Source: CAVUEG01 sp963740525 (lineage in GTDB: Bacteria > Actinomycetota > Actinomycetes > Propionibacteriales > Nocardioidaceae). Taken from it: 64,000 nucleotides of DNA. Below the pieces are notes generated by a model. It did no database searches. It had not been told where the DNA came from and saw only the letters and a list, made by a program, of their open reading frames with translations. This document shows positions 26,921-35,117 of the stretch, in pieces. The stretch covers positions 868,001 through 932,000 of the forward strand of contig CAVUEG010000006.1 of the NCBI GenBank assembly GCA_963740525.1, written 5' to 3'. The position numbers and the translations under genes were made by a program. Each line of letters starts with the position of its first letter. The stretch's first letter is position 1.

Positions 26921-27594
26921 GGCATTTCCCCATCGCTTGCTGTGGTTGGGTGGAAGCGGCGCACCCCAGCCAGGACTTCCGCCGCCAGGTCGGTTATCGC
27001 CCGGTTCTCCCCGAACGCCGTTGCCTTGAGCATCACCAGGGCATCTCCGATGCTGCCCCCGGTCTGCTGCATGACCATTCCCGCCGCCTGGTGCACGCTC
27101 ATACGGAGCCCCGCGCCTACGGACGCGCCGGGCTCCACCAGCGCCATCGTGAGCAGCTCGCTCACCGAGACCGCCTGTCGCACCTGCATCTCATCGAGCG
27201 CGCCGGGCTCCCGGCGGTAGAGCAATGCTGTCCCGAACGCGATCGCCCCTGAGGTGAGCGGAAACGCGTGCAGCGCGCCGATCCCCAGGGCTGCCGCCTC
27301 GGGGATGAATGCCGGCCACTGCCTGGCTCCGACGGAGGCGAGGTCCGCGACCATGACCGGCTCGCGGCTCTTCACCGCATCGACGCCGGGCCCCTCCCCC
27401 AGGACGTACTGAAGGTCGGCGACCTTGTCGGCGACCGCGTCGGTCCCCAAGAGAGGCTCGATGCTCCCCGATTCGTCGGCCACGCTCACCGCCATGCCGT
27501 CCACCCCCGTGCGATCCACCGCGAGGCGACAGCAGTCGGCCACGCGCCACAGACCATCGTCACGCCTGACCCCCGACGGCCCACCATCCATCAT
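26917..27594 (-). CDS. GAF and ANTAR domain-containing regulator
   Basis: A 225-aa second GAF/ANTAR protein. The GAF region includes G-M-A-V-S-V-A-D-E-S-G and Q-Y-V-L-G-E-G-P-G-V-D-A-V; the ANTAR segment contains G-L-R-M-S-V-H-Q-A-A-G-M-V-M-Q-Q-T-G-G-S-I-G-D-A-L. GGAGGGCGG is 4-6 nt before the ATG at 27594, which is why that start was preferred. It is first in a two-gene unit with the other ANTAR gene. Presumably cytoplasmic; the signal is unknown. Confidence 0.85.
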   Translation of the reverse strand: MMDGGPSGVRRDDGLWRVADCCRLAVDRTGVDGMAVSVADESGSIEPLLGTDAVADKVADLQYVLGEGPGVDAVKSREPVMVADLASVGARQWPAFIPEAAALGIGALHAFPLTSGAIAFGTALLYRREPGALDEMQVRQAVSVSELLTMALVEPGASVGAGLRMSVHQAAGMVMQQTGGSIGDALVMLKATAFGENRAITDLAAEVLAGVRRFHPTTASDGEMP

Positions 27595-27806
27595 CCACCG
27601 CCCTCCGCTCACCTTGTGGCGTTCACTGGAGGACGTCAGACCCCAACGGGTCATCACTACGCCCAGACCTCCACCGTAGTCACATATGCCCGGTTGTGGG
27701 GCACGCCGGAGTCTGCCGGACCTCCCGTTGGTCCAGTCGCGGGGCTGAGCGACGAGCGGGACCCTGGAGGTGAGGTCGCCCCCACCTCAGGGATCCACTC
27801 CCCGGC

Positions 27807-28031
27807 TCAGCAGTAGGCCGTGGTGCCGCCTCCGGCGTACTTGCAGGAGTCGACCTTGGTGCCAGCCTTGCTCTTCAGGATTGCCAGATCACCGGAATTG
27901 TCCCATTTCGGGCTCGCGGAGTTCCAGTAGCGCTTGGTCGAGGTATTGCTGCCCTTGCCCGTGTAGAGGGTGATCCTCGCTCCGGCGGGGATGGCTGCGA
28001 CGTCGTCACCGTCCAGCGGGCGCTCGGGCAT
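27807..28031 (-). pseudogene. lamin-tail domain (LTD) protein, C-terminal fragment
   Basis: About 74 codons match the last half of a bacterial lamin-tail domain: A-G-A-R-I-T-L-Y-T-G-K-G-S-N-T, then Y-W-N-S-A-S-P-K-W-D-N-S-G-D, and K-A-G-T-K-V-D-S-C-K-Y, ending G-G-G-T-T-A-Y-C. The first half of the domain and any signal peptide are missing, so it is probably a remnant of a longer secreted protein. A short in-frame ATG exists, so expression cannot be excluded. Confidence 0.6.
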
Positions 28032-28154
28032 TCGGCGACGACCACGCTGAACACTTATAGCCACCTGTGGCCCACAGCCGAGGACCGGACGCGGGCTGCG
28101 GCCACCAGCCTGATGCGAGACGCGATGACCAGTCGAGCCCGGTGTTGATCCCTC

Positions 28155-28280
28155 TTAGTCGCGAGAAAGTATGGAGATGACTTCTTCGCAGGCAAACATC
28201 CGGCCGTAACTGCTCCCGGTGACCTCGCGGAGAATCCCATGCTCAACCAACTTGGCGATGGCCGAAAGTTGGCCGTTGAA
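28155..28280 (-). pseudogene. Fic-family protein, C-terminal winged-helix remnant
   Basis: An open stretch of 41 codons without a start ends in a TAA. Its residues A-I-A-K-L-V-E-H-G-I-L-R-E-V-T-G followed by G-R-M-F and V-I-S-I-L match the C-terminal helix-turn-helix of Fic (AMPylase) proteins. A TGA immediately precedes it (28281-28283) and no Fic catalytic motif is found upstream. A decayed gene is therefore likely. Confidence 0.55.
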
Positions 28281-28342
28281 TCATGGCGAGTCGCAAAGGG
28301 GGTATAAAAGTGCTTGTTAGCCGACCTGAAGTCTCTGACATG

Positions 28343-28399
28343 GATTCATAGGATCCGCCCCAATCCCTTAATTTCATTGCTGAGATTCATAGGTCCGCC
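28343..28399. repeat. imperfect direct repeat in remnant gap
   Basis: GATTCATAGGATCCGCC (28343-28359) and GATTCATAGGTCCGCC (28384-28399) differ by one inserted base and are 41 bp apart. Origin unknown; a duplication footprint or an old insertion junction is possible. Confidence 0.5.
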
Positions 28400-28532
28400 A
28401 CCGGCGGCACCCGCCGCCCAAGCGAGGGCGGTTGCTGGGTCTCGGTAGTCGCCGAAACGCGGCGACCTTTCTGCGGACCAGACGCGGACTTTCGCGGGGC
28501 GACCCGTTCCTGATCTGCGGAAACGCAACGCC

Positions 28533-29441
28533 TCAGTAGTACCAGGGGAAGGGCGACCAGTCGGGATCGCGCTTCTCGAGGAACTGGTCGCGGCCTTCGG
28601 TGGCCTCGTCGGTCATGTAGGCGAGCCGGGTGGTCTCGCCAGCGAAGAGCTGCTGCCCGACGAGTCCGTCGTCGATCAGGTTGAAGGAGTACTTCAGCAT
28701 CCGCTGCGCGGTCGGCGACTTGCCGTTGATCTTGCGACCCCACTCCAGCGCCTCGGTCTCGAGCTCGGCGTGCGGCACCGCCTTGTTGACCATGCCCATC
28801 CGGTGCGCGTCCTCCGCGGAGTAGGTGTCGCCGAGGAAGAAGATCTCGCGGGCGAACTTCTGGCCGACCTGCCGGGCCAGGTACGCCGACCCGAAACCAC
28901 CGTCGAACGAGCCGACGTCGGCGTCGGTCTGCTTGAACCGGGCGTGCTCGAGGCTAGCCAGGGTCAGGTCCGAGACCACGTGCAGGCTGTGCCCGCCACC
29001 CGCGGCCCAGCCGTTGACGACGCAGATCACGATCTTCGGCATGAAGCGGATCAACCGCTGGCACTCGAGGATGTGCAGCCGCCCGAGCTGGGCCTTGTCG
29101 ACGGTCTCGGCCGTCTCGCCCTCGGCGTACTGGTAGCCGGCACGGCCACGGATCCGCTGGTCGCCCCCCGAGCAGAAGGCCCGCTTGCCGTCCTTGGGGC
29201 TCGGGCCGTTGCCGGTGAGGAGAACGCACCCGACGTCGCTGGACTGCCGGGCGTGCTCCAGCACCCGGAGCAGCTCGTCGACGGTGTGCGGCCGGAAGGC
29301 GTTGAGCACCTCGGGCCGGTCGAAGGCGATCCGCACCGTCCCGTGCGCAACCGCCCGGTGGTAGGTCAGGTCGGTGAGGTTCTCGAAGCCGGGCACCTCA
29401 CGCCATGCGGACGGGTCGAACGTCTCGGACACCTCGGTCAT
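28533..29441 (-). CDS. menB: 1,4-dihydroxy-2-naphthoyl-CoA synthase
   Basis: A 302-aa crotonase-fold enzyme of menaquinone synthesis that cyclises o-succinylbenzoyl-CoA. The hallmarks are the N-terminal substrate loop V-L-N-A-F-R-P-H-T-V-D-E-L, the oxyanion region C-S-G-G-D-Q, V-N-G-W-A-A-G-G-G-H-S-L-H-V-V-S-D-L-T, D-A-D-V-G-S-F-D-G-G-F-G-S and a W-S-P-F-P-W-Y-Y C-terminus that reaches the next subunit. The length fits actinobacterial MenB, which is longer than the E. coli protein. No other men gene is nearby; the neighbours belong to unrelated pathways. Divergent from the Ddn-like gene, sharing about 60 bp upstream. Confidence 0.95.
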   Translation of the reverse strand: MTEVSETFDPSAWREVPGFENLTDLTYHRAVAHGTVRIAFDRPEVLNAFRPHTVDELLRVLEHARQSSDVGCVLLTGNGPSPKDGKRAFCSGGDQRIRGRAGYQYAEGETAETVDKAQLGRLHILECQRLIRFMPKIVICVVNGWAAGGGHSLHVVSDLTLASLEHARFKQTDADVGSFDGGFGSAYLARQVGQKFAREIFFLGDTYSAEDAHRMGMVNKAVPHAELETEALEWGRKINGKSPTAQRMLKYSFNLIDDGLVGQQLFAGETTRLAYMTDEATEGRDQFLEKRDPDWSPFPWYY

Positions 29442-29498
29442 GCCCGAAGGCTAGCCGGGTGCGGGAACACGAGGGCCGGTGCCCGTTGTTGGGCCCAT

Positions 29499-29933
29499 AT
29501 GGCACTGACAGGAACCTATGTCCCGAGCAAGGCCGAGTGGGTCCGCGAGAACGTCGCCGAGTACGAGGCGTCGGGCGGCACCAAGGGCAACCTGCTTCGC
29601 GGTGACCCGATCGTGGTGATCACGTCGGTCGGCGCCAAGTCCGGCAACCTCCGCAAGAACCCGGTGATGCGGGTCGAGCGAGACGGCAGCTACGTCGCGA
29701 TCGCCTCGCAGGGCGGTGCGCCGACCCACCCGGAGTGGTACTACAACTTCCTGGCCCATCCGGAGGTCGAGGTCCAGGACGGCCCCGAGCCGAAGTCCTA
29801 CCGCGCCCGCCTCGTCGAGGGCGACGAGCGCGCCGACTGGTGGGACCTCGCCGTGGCGACCTGGCCCACCTACGGGGAGTACCAGAAGAAGACCGAGCGC
29901 GAGATCCCGGTCTTCGTCCTCGACCCGATCTGA
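29499..29933 (+). CDS. nitroreductase/deazaflavin-dependent oxidoreductase (Ddn-like)
   Basis: A 144-aa split beta-barrel protein of the F420/FMN-dependent family that includes mycobacterial Ddn. Typical motifs are I-T-S-V-G-A-K-S-G-N-L-R-K-N-P-V-M-R, Y-V-A-I-A-S-Q-G-G, H-P-E-W-Y-Y-N-F-L-A-H-P-E-V and Y-Q-K-K-T-E-R-E-I-P-V-F-V-L. Members reduce quinones or aromatic compounds using deazaflavin F420, and a menaquinone-related function would fit the divergent menB. That link is inferred. The ATG at 29499 puts the known N-terminal Y-V-P-S-K-A-E-W-V in place. Confidence 0.9.
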   Translation: MALTGTYVPSKAEWVRENVAEYEASGGTKGNLLRGDPIVVITSVGAKSGNLRKNPVMRVERDGSYVAIASQGGAPTHPEWYYNFLAHPEVEVQDGPEPKSYRARLVEGDERADWWDLAVATWPTYGEYQKKTEREIPVFVLDPI

Positions 29934-29952
29934 CCGGTCACGACCCTTTGCG

Positions 29953-31728
29953 TCAGCTCAGGCGCGCGGCCAGTCCGGTCGCGCGCTGCGCCGGGCGTAC
30001 GACGGCCGCTCGCACCGCGTCCTCCGTCGCGACCACGCGCACCGACGACCGGGCGCGGGTGACAGCGGTGTAGAAGAGCTCGCGCGTCGAGAGCGGCGAG
30101 TCCGCCTCGGGGAGCAGGACGGTCACCTCGTCGAACTGGCTGCCTTGGCTGCGGTGGACCGTGATCGCGTGAGCCGTGGTGACGTCCGCGAGCCTGGTCA
30201 ACGGGTAGGGGCGTCCCTCGGGCAGGTCACCGTCCGCGACCAGCCCGACCAGACCCCTCGCCCCGTCGGCGTCGGCGCAGACCACGCCGGTGTCACCGTT
30301 GAAGAGGGCCAGGCCGTAGTCGTTGGCGTTGACGATCAGCGGCTGACCGGCGTACCAGTTCGGCAGCCACTCCCTGCCGGTCGAAGACATCAGCATCCGC
30401 TCCACCCGACGGTTCCAGTGCCCCACGCCGAAGGGACCCTCTCGGTGGGCACACAGAAGCCGGTGCGCGTCCAGCTCCCGCATCGCCAGCGCCCGGTCGC
30501 CTGCCTCACACGCACGCAGCAGCCGGAGCGCCGGGCCGAGCAGCAGGTCCTCCAGCGCGTCCCGCGGCACCAGCGACACCTCCCGGTGCCCGGCGGTGAG
30601 CTCGTGCATGACCGCGTCCGGATCGCCGGCGCGGATCGCCTCGGCCAGGCCCGCGATGCGAGCGCCGTAGCGCCGGGTCGGACCGAGGCGGGTGACCGGG
30701 GAGTCGTTGCCGGAGAGCCCCTCGACGAGGTCCTTGAGCACCGCACCCGCCTCGACGGAGGCGAGTTGGTCGGAGTCACCGACGAGGACCAGCCGCGCGT
30801 CGGGGCGCACCGCCTCGACCAACCGCGCCATCATCGTCAGCGAGACCATCGAGGTCTCGTCGATCACCACGACGTCGGCCGACAGCCGGTTGCCCCGGTG
30901 GTGCCGGAACCGTGTCCGGTTGTCCGGGCGGAAGCCCAGCAGCCGGTGCATGGTCGTGGCCTGGAGCCCGCCCACCATCGCCTGGTGCTCGACTGGGAAC
31001 CCCTCGGTCTGGGTGGCGGCCCGGACCGCCTGCGCCATCCGGGTCGCGGCCTTCCCCGTCGGTGCGGCGAGCGCGACTCGGAGCGGCTCGTCCGAAATGG
31101 AGGCGAGCACGCCGATCAGCCGGGCGATCGTGGTGGTCTTGCCGGTGCCGGGGCCGCCGGTGATGACGCTGGTCCAGTGCCGTGCCGCCGACTCGGCGGC
31201 CGCTCGCTGGTCGGCGAAGGCGCGGTCGGGGAAGTAGGCGTCCAGGGCCCCGGCCAGCCTGTCGGGCGAGGGCGTCGGTGGGGTCGCGGTACGCCGCACG
31301 TCCAGGTCGGCGCAGACCTGCTGCTCCTCGTGCCAGTACCGGTCGAGGTAGAGCAACCCGTCCTCGAGACGCAGGGCACCGCCGTCCCCGGTGAGGTCAC
31401 TCGCCTCGACGGCAGCCAGCCAGGTCGCCGACTCCGGCCAGGGCAGGTCCGGAGCGACCCTGTCGACGCCCCCGATCCCCCCGGTGCGGGTGCCGGTGAG
31501 ATCCAGGCACACGGAGCCGGTCCGCGCCGCCCGGACCGCGAGCGCCGCCGCCAGCAGCACGCTTTCGTCGGACTCCTGCCCGAGCCGTCCCAGCCGCATC
31601 GCGACGTGGACGTCGGCCGCGGTCAGCACGTCCGCGAGGTTGAACTCGCGCAGCAGACCGCTCGCCGCCTGCGCCAGCCTGCGGTCGTCGGGATCCTCGA
31701 TCGGCGCCAGGTCGCGGGTCAGGCTCAT
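29953..31728 (-). CDS. recD: exodeoxyribonuclease V subunit alpha
   Basis: A 591-aa 5'-3' helicase subunit of RecBCD. Walker A G-G-P-G-T-G-K-T-T-T-I, Walker B V-V-V-I-D-E-T-S-M, the sensor motif L-V-L-V-G-D-S-D-Q-L and C-terminal motif T-V-H-R-S-Q-G-S-Q-F are all seen. An N-terminal region of about 150 residues interacts with RecC. The ATG at 31728 overlaps the recB TGA by 4 nt and sits next to S-L-T-R-D-L. It is the last gene of the recCBD set. RecD lets the enzyme move fast and act as a two-motor exonuclease before Chi recognition. Confidence 0.95.
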   Translation of the reverse strand: MSLTRDLAPIEDPDDRRLAQAASGLLREFNLADVLTAADVHVAMRLGRLGQESDESVLLAAALAVRAARTGSVCLDLTGTRTGGIGGVDRVAPDLPWPESATWLAAVEASDLTGDGGALRLEDGLLYLDRYWHEEQQVCADLDVRRTATPPTPSPDRLAGALDAYFPDRAFADQRAAAESAARHWTSVITGGPGTGKTTTIARLIGVLASISDEPLRVALAAPTGKAATRMAQAVRAATQTEGFPVEHQAMVGGLQATTMHRLLGFRPDNRTRFRHHRGNRLSADVVVIDETSMVSLTMMARLVEAVRPDARLVLVGDSDQLASVEAGAVLKDLVEGLSGNDSPVTRLGPTRRYGARIAGLAEAIRAGDPDAVMHELTAGHREVSLVPRDALEDLLLGPALRLLRACEAGDRALAMRELDAHRLLCAHREGPFGVGHWNRRVERMLMSSTGREWLPNWYAGQPLIVNANDYGLALFNGDTGVVCADADGARGLVGLVADGDLPEGRPYPLTRLADVTTAHAITVHRSQGSQFDEVTVLLPEADSPLSTRELFYTAVTRARSSVRVVATEDAVRAAVVRPAQRATGLAARLS

Positions 31729-34700
31729 GCCACTGCCTCGATCGGGCCGTCGAGCAGGTCGGAGATCTCCTCGACCAAGGCCATCGGTGGTCGCCAGGAG
31801 AAGACCCCGCACGGGTGGCCGTCATACTGCGGGGTCTCCGGACCGCACATGCCGCGCAGGTAGAGGTAGAGCACGCCACCGAAGTGACGCTCCGGGTCGT
31901 AGTCGGGGAGTCTCCAGCGCAGGAACCGGTGCAGCACGACGGCGTAGAGCAGGGCCTGGAGCGGGTAGCTCGAGTGGGTCATGGCCTCGGCCAGCAAGGC
32001 GGGGCGGTAGTGGTCGGACGTGAGCCCGGCACCGGAGTCGCCGGGACCCCCCTGGTCACCGAGCCAGTTCGTCTTGTAGTCGACGACGAGGAAGCGGCCC
32101 CCGACCCGGAGCAGCACGTCGACCGAGCCGGTCAGGTAGCCGCGCAGCTCCTGTGCCCCGTGCGCCTCGTCGTCGACCGTGTCGGCGTAGGGAAGCAGCG
32201 GGTCCCCTTCGGGCAGGTGCCGGCGCAGCAACGGCGCGAGGTCACGCAGCGAGGCGTTGCGCCCTCCCGTCGGGGCGAGGTCGCCGCCGGCCAGGGGCAG
32301 CTCGAAGTCGAGCTCGCACATCCGGTCCGCCCGACCGATCGCGCGCAGCGTCGTACCCCCAGCGAGCGGGCCGAGTGGACTCTCACAGACCGCGACCAGC
32401 GCCTCGGCAAGCTCGTCGGGGTCGACGGTGACCGGCCAGGCGACCAGCTGCTCGCGGACGTGGGCGGCGAGCTCCTCCCGCAGGTCCCCACCATGTGCGA
32501 CGGCGGCCGGATCGGCGTGCTCGAGCACCGCGTGGACGAGGGAGCCGAACGTCGCGCCCACCGGCAGCCGGGCCATCGGGGACGGGATCGCCGGGGTCCC
32601 GGCATCGGTCGGCCCCGACGCGGCGGTGACGCCCGCCAGCGGAAGCTCGGGCTCGTCGTCGCGGGGCGGGTCCTCGGGCTCGCTTCCGAGGGCCATCACC
32701 CCGGTCTCCCCGTGGTGCGCCCGACCGGCCGCACTGCTCAACGCGGAGTACGACGTGCGGCGCCAGGTCAGGTCGACCTTCCGGGTCCACTCGCGTACGC
32801 CGAGCTGCGCCGCCGTGTCCTGACGCACCGGGGTCGCGCTCGGTGACCAGTGAGCCGGCTCAGCGACCGGCCCGCCCGCGTCCTGCCAGCGGCGTGCGAT
32901 CTCGCGCACGTGGTCGTCCGTGCCGAGCGGTACGTCGGCCGGCACCTCGGCGAGGCCGGGCGCCCTGCCGAAGAGCATCCGGTGCAGGGGCGCCTGGGTC
33001 GTGTTCTTGGCGCTCGGCAGCCACCAGGTCACGAGCTGGCTCTGCGCCCGGGTCATCGCGACGTACAGCAGCCGGAGGTCCTCGCCGGAGTCCTCGACCA
33101 TCGCCCGGCGCACGTGTGCCGGGTCCGCCTGTGCACCGCCGACGTCGATGCACCGGTGCCCGTCGTCGGCATGGAACAGCGGCATCGAGGGGCTGATCGG
33201 GAAGTGGTCGCACACGCCGGGTAGGTAGACGACGGGGAACTGGAGGCCCTTGCTGCCGTGGATGGTGAGGATCTGCACCGCCGCGGCGTCGCTGTCGAGC
33301 CGCCGGGTGCGCTCGCTGGAGACCTCGAGCTTCTCCTGGGCCATCTGCGCGCGCATCCACCCGGCCAGGGCGACCAGCCCCAGGCGCTCGCGCGAGGCGG
33401 TGTCGTGCAGGGCCTCGGCGGTGTGCCGGAGGTCGGTCATCAGACGCTCGCCGTCGGTGCGTCCGAGAACCCGTCCGGTCAGGTCGTACGTCGTCGTCAC
33501 CGCCTCGAACACCGCGGCGATCCCGCGCTCCCGATAGAGGTCGGCCCAGTCACGCAGCACGTCGGCGTACCGGTTCGTGAGCGCGTCGCCGCCCTCGTCG
33601 ATCTCGGCGGCGGTGCGGCCGAAGAACACCGACACCGCTGCCGCACGGACGCGCGCACTGCGGTGCGGCTGCTCGATCGCCTCGAGCAGCGTGAGCCACT
33701 CGGCCGCCCCCTCGGTGGCGAAGACGCTGCCGCCGCCGGAGATCACCGCGGGAATGCCGTGTGCGGTGAGTCCCCGCCAGGCCACCTCGCACTGCCGCCT
33801 GGTCTCGCACAGCACCGCGACCTGCCGAGGCTCGAGGGGTACCCCGTCGAAGGTGGCGCCGGATCCGAGGAGGGCCCGCACGTCCATCGCCAGGTCGGTG
33901 GCGACGTGCTCCCGCAACTGGCCGATCGTCACCCCTTGGAGGCCCTTGACCCCGAACTGGTCGCGATCGACGACCCGCAGCCGGAACGGCTCGGGTCGCG
34001 GCCCGCCCTGGAGTCGCGACCGCTGCTCGGAGGCCTCCACGCCGCGCACCACGATCGCCGGGTCCCCGAGCGCGGCACCTTGCAGGACGGTCTGCACCGC
34101 GGCGAGCAGCGGGGCGTCGCTTCGGTGGTTGGTGCCCAGCGTGGCCCGCGTCGTCGCGGTGTCGGCGGCGGCGAGGTAGGTCACCACGTCACCGCCACGG
34201 AAGGCGTAGATCGCCTGCTTCGGATCCCCGATCAGCACCATCGTGGCGTGGCCTGAGAAGGCCCGGTCGAGCACCTGCCACTGCACCGGGTCGGTGTCCT
34301 GGAACTCGTCGACGAGCACCACCGACCAGCGCCGGCGCATCCGCTCACGGGCCGGCGCATCCGCCTCGGTCAGTGCCTCCGCGAGCTGGCTGAGCAGGTC
34401 GTCGTAGCTGAGCACCCCCAGCCGCCTCTTGCGTACGTCGACCTCCGCCCGAACCGCCTCGGCGAAGCGCCGTCGGCGGCCGGCGACACTGTCGGCCGGA
34501 GCGTTCCGCGGCTCGATCCGTGCCTGAGGGTCACCCACGGCGGCCCGGGCGACCTGCATCGCCTGGCTCCGGGAGAAGATCGGCGCCTCGGGGTCCTGGG
34601 CGAACCCCCGGACGTAGAGGTCGTCGACCACCTCGACCAACAGGTCGTCGAGGTCCTCGACCAGATGGGCTCCCGCGTCGGTGTCTCCGGCCACCCCGAG

Positions 34701-35117
34701 GCTCTTGAGCACCAGCTGGCAGAACTGGTGGGTCGTGGCGATCGTCGCCGAGTCGAACGCCGCCAGGGCATCGCGCACGCGTCGCCGCCGGGCAGCACGC
34801 TCGGCGTCGTCGACCTGCAGCAGCAGTGCGGTCAACACGTCGTCCGACACGGCGGACGCCGGGTCGGCGAGCACCCGCTCCGCCAGGACCAGCTGCTCAC
34901 GCACCCGCTCACGCAGCTCCTGGCTGGCGGCGCGTCCGAAGGTGACCACCAGCATCTCCTCGAGCCGGGCCGCGCCCTCGGCCACGTAGCGCGTGACCAG
35001 TGCCGCGATCGTCCACGTCTTTCCGGTGCCGGCACTGGCCTCCAGCAGGGTGGTCCCGGTCGGCAGGTCACCGGTGATGTCGAACCGTGGAAGGTCCTCG
35101 ACGCTGTCTCCGGTCAT
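31725..35117 (-). CDS. recB: exodeoxyribonuclease V subunit beta
   Basis: A 1130-aa UvrD-like helicase/nuclease. Walker A E-A-S-A-G-T-G-K-T-W lies near residue 23, V-D-E-F-Q-D-T-D is motif II, V-L-I-G-D-P-K-Q-A-I-Y-A-F-R-G-G-D motif III and A-M-T-R-A-Q motif VI. The C-terminal nuclease shows L-V-V-D-Y-K-T-N-W-L-G with D and K of the PD-(D/E)xK site. This is the 3'-5' motor and the nuclease of RecBCD. ATG at 35117 overlaps the recC stop. It processes double-strand breaks for RecA loading. Confidence 0.95.
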   Translation of the reverse strand: MTGDSVEDLPRFDITGDLPTGTTLLEASAGTGKTWTIAALVTRYVAEGAARLEEMLVVTFGRAASQELRERVREQLVLAERVLADPASAVSDDVLTALLLQVDDAERAARRRRVRDALAAFDSATIATTHQFCQLVLKSLGVAGDTDAGAHLVEDLDDLLVEVVDDLYVRGFAQDPEAPIFSRSQAMQVARAAVGDPQARIEPRNAPADSVAGRRRRFAEAVRAEVDVRKRRLGVLSYDDLLSQLAEALTEADAPARERMRRRWSVVLVDEFQDTDPVQWQVLDRAFSGHATMVLIGDPKQAIYAFRGGDVVTYLAAADTATTRATLGTNHRSDAPLLAAVQTVLQGAALGDPAIVVRGVEASEQRSRLQGGPRPEPFRLRVVDRDQFGVKGLQGVTIGQLREHVATDLAMDVRALLGSGATFDGVPLEPRQVAVLCETRRQCEVAWRGLTAHGIPAVISGGGSVFATEGAAEWLTLLEAIEQPHRSARVRAAAVSVFFGRTAAEIDEGGDALTNRYADVLRDWADLYRERGIAAVFEAVTTTYDLTGRVLGRTDGERLMTDLRHTAEALHDTASRERLGLVALAGWMRAQMAQEKLEVSSERTRRLDSDAAAVQILTIHGSKGLQFPVVYLPGVCDHFPISPSMPLFHADDGHRCIDVGGAQADPAHVRRAMVEDSGEDLRLLYVAMTRAQSQLVTWWLPSAKNTTQAPLHRMLFGRAPGLAEVPADVPLGTDDHVREIARRWQDAGGPVAEPAHWSPSATPVRQDTAAQLGVREWTRKVDLTWRRTSYSALSSAAGRAHHGETGVMALGSEPEDPPRDDEPELPLAGVTAASGPTDAGTPAIPSPMARLPVGATFGSLVHAVLEHADPAAVAHGGDLREELAAHVREQLVAWPVTVDPDELAEALVAVCESPLGPLAGGTTLRAIGRADRMCELDFELPLAGGDLAPTGGRNASLRDLAPLLRRHLPEGDPLLPYADTVDDEAHGAQELRGYLTGSVDVLLRVGGRFLVVDYKTNWLGDQGGPGDSGAGLTSDHYRPALLAEAMTHSSYPLQALLYAVVLHRFLRWRLPDYDPERHFGGVLYLYLRGMCGPETPQYDGHPCGVFSWRPPMALVEEISDLLDGPIEAVA

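Larger units (their letters stand above)
27595..28532. other. 938-bp gap with gene remnants
   Basis: No intact gene is recognised. It holds the promoter region of the ANTAR pair (right after 27594), a lamin-tail-domain fragment (27807-28031), a Fic C-terminal fragment (28155-28280) and a short direct repeat (28343-28399). G+C is visibly lower from about 28100 to 28400 than in the flanking genes, which fits debris of acquired genes. Confidence 0.7.

Noticed and set aside
28055..28246. 63-codon frame M-S-M-G-F-S-A-R-S-P-G
   Set aside because: It overlaps the Fic remnant in another frame and shows no known pattern or ribosome site.
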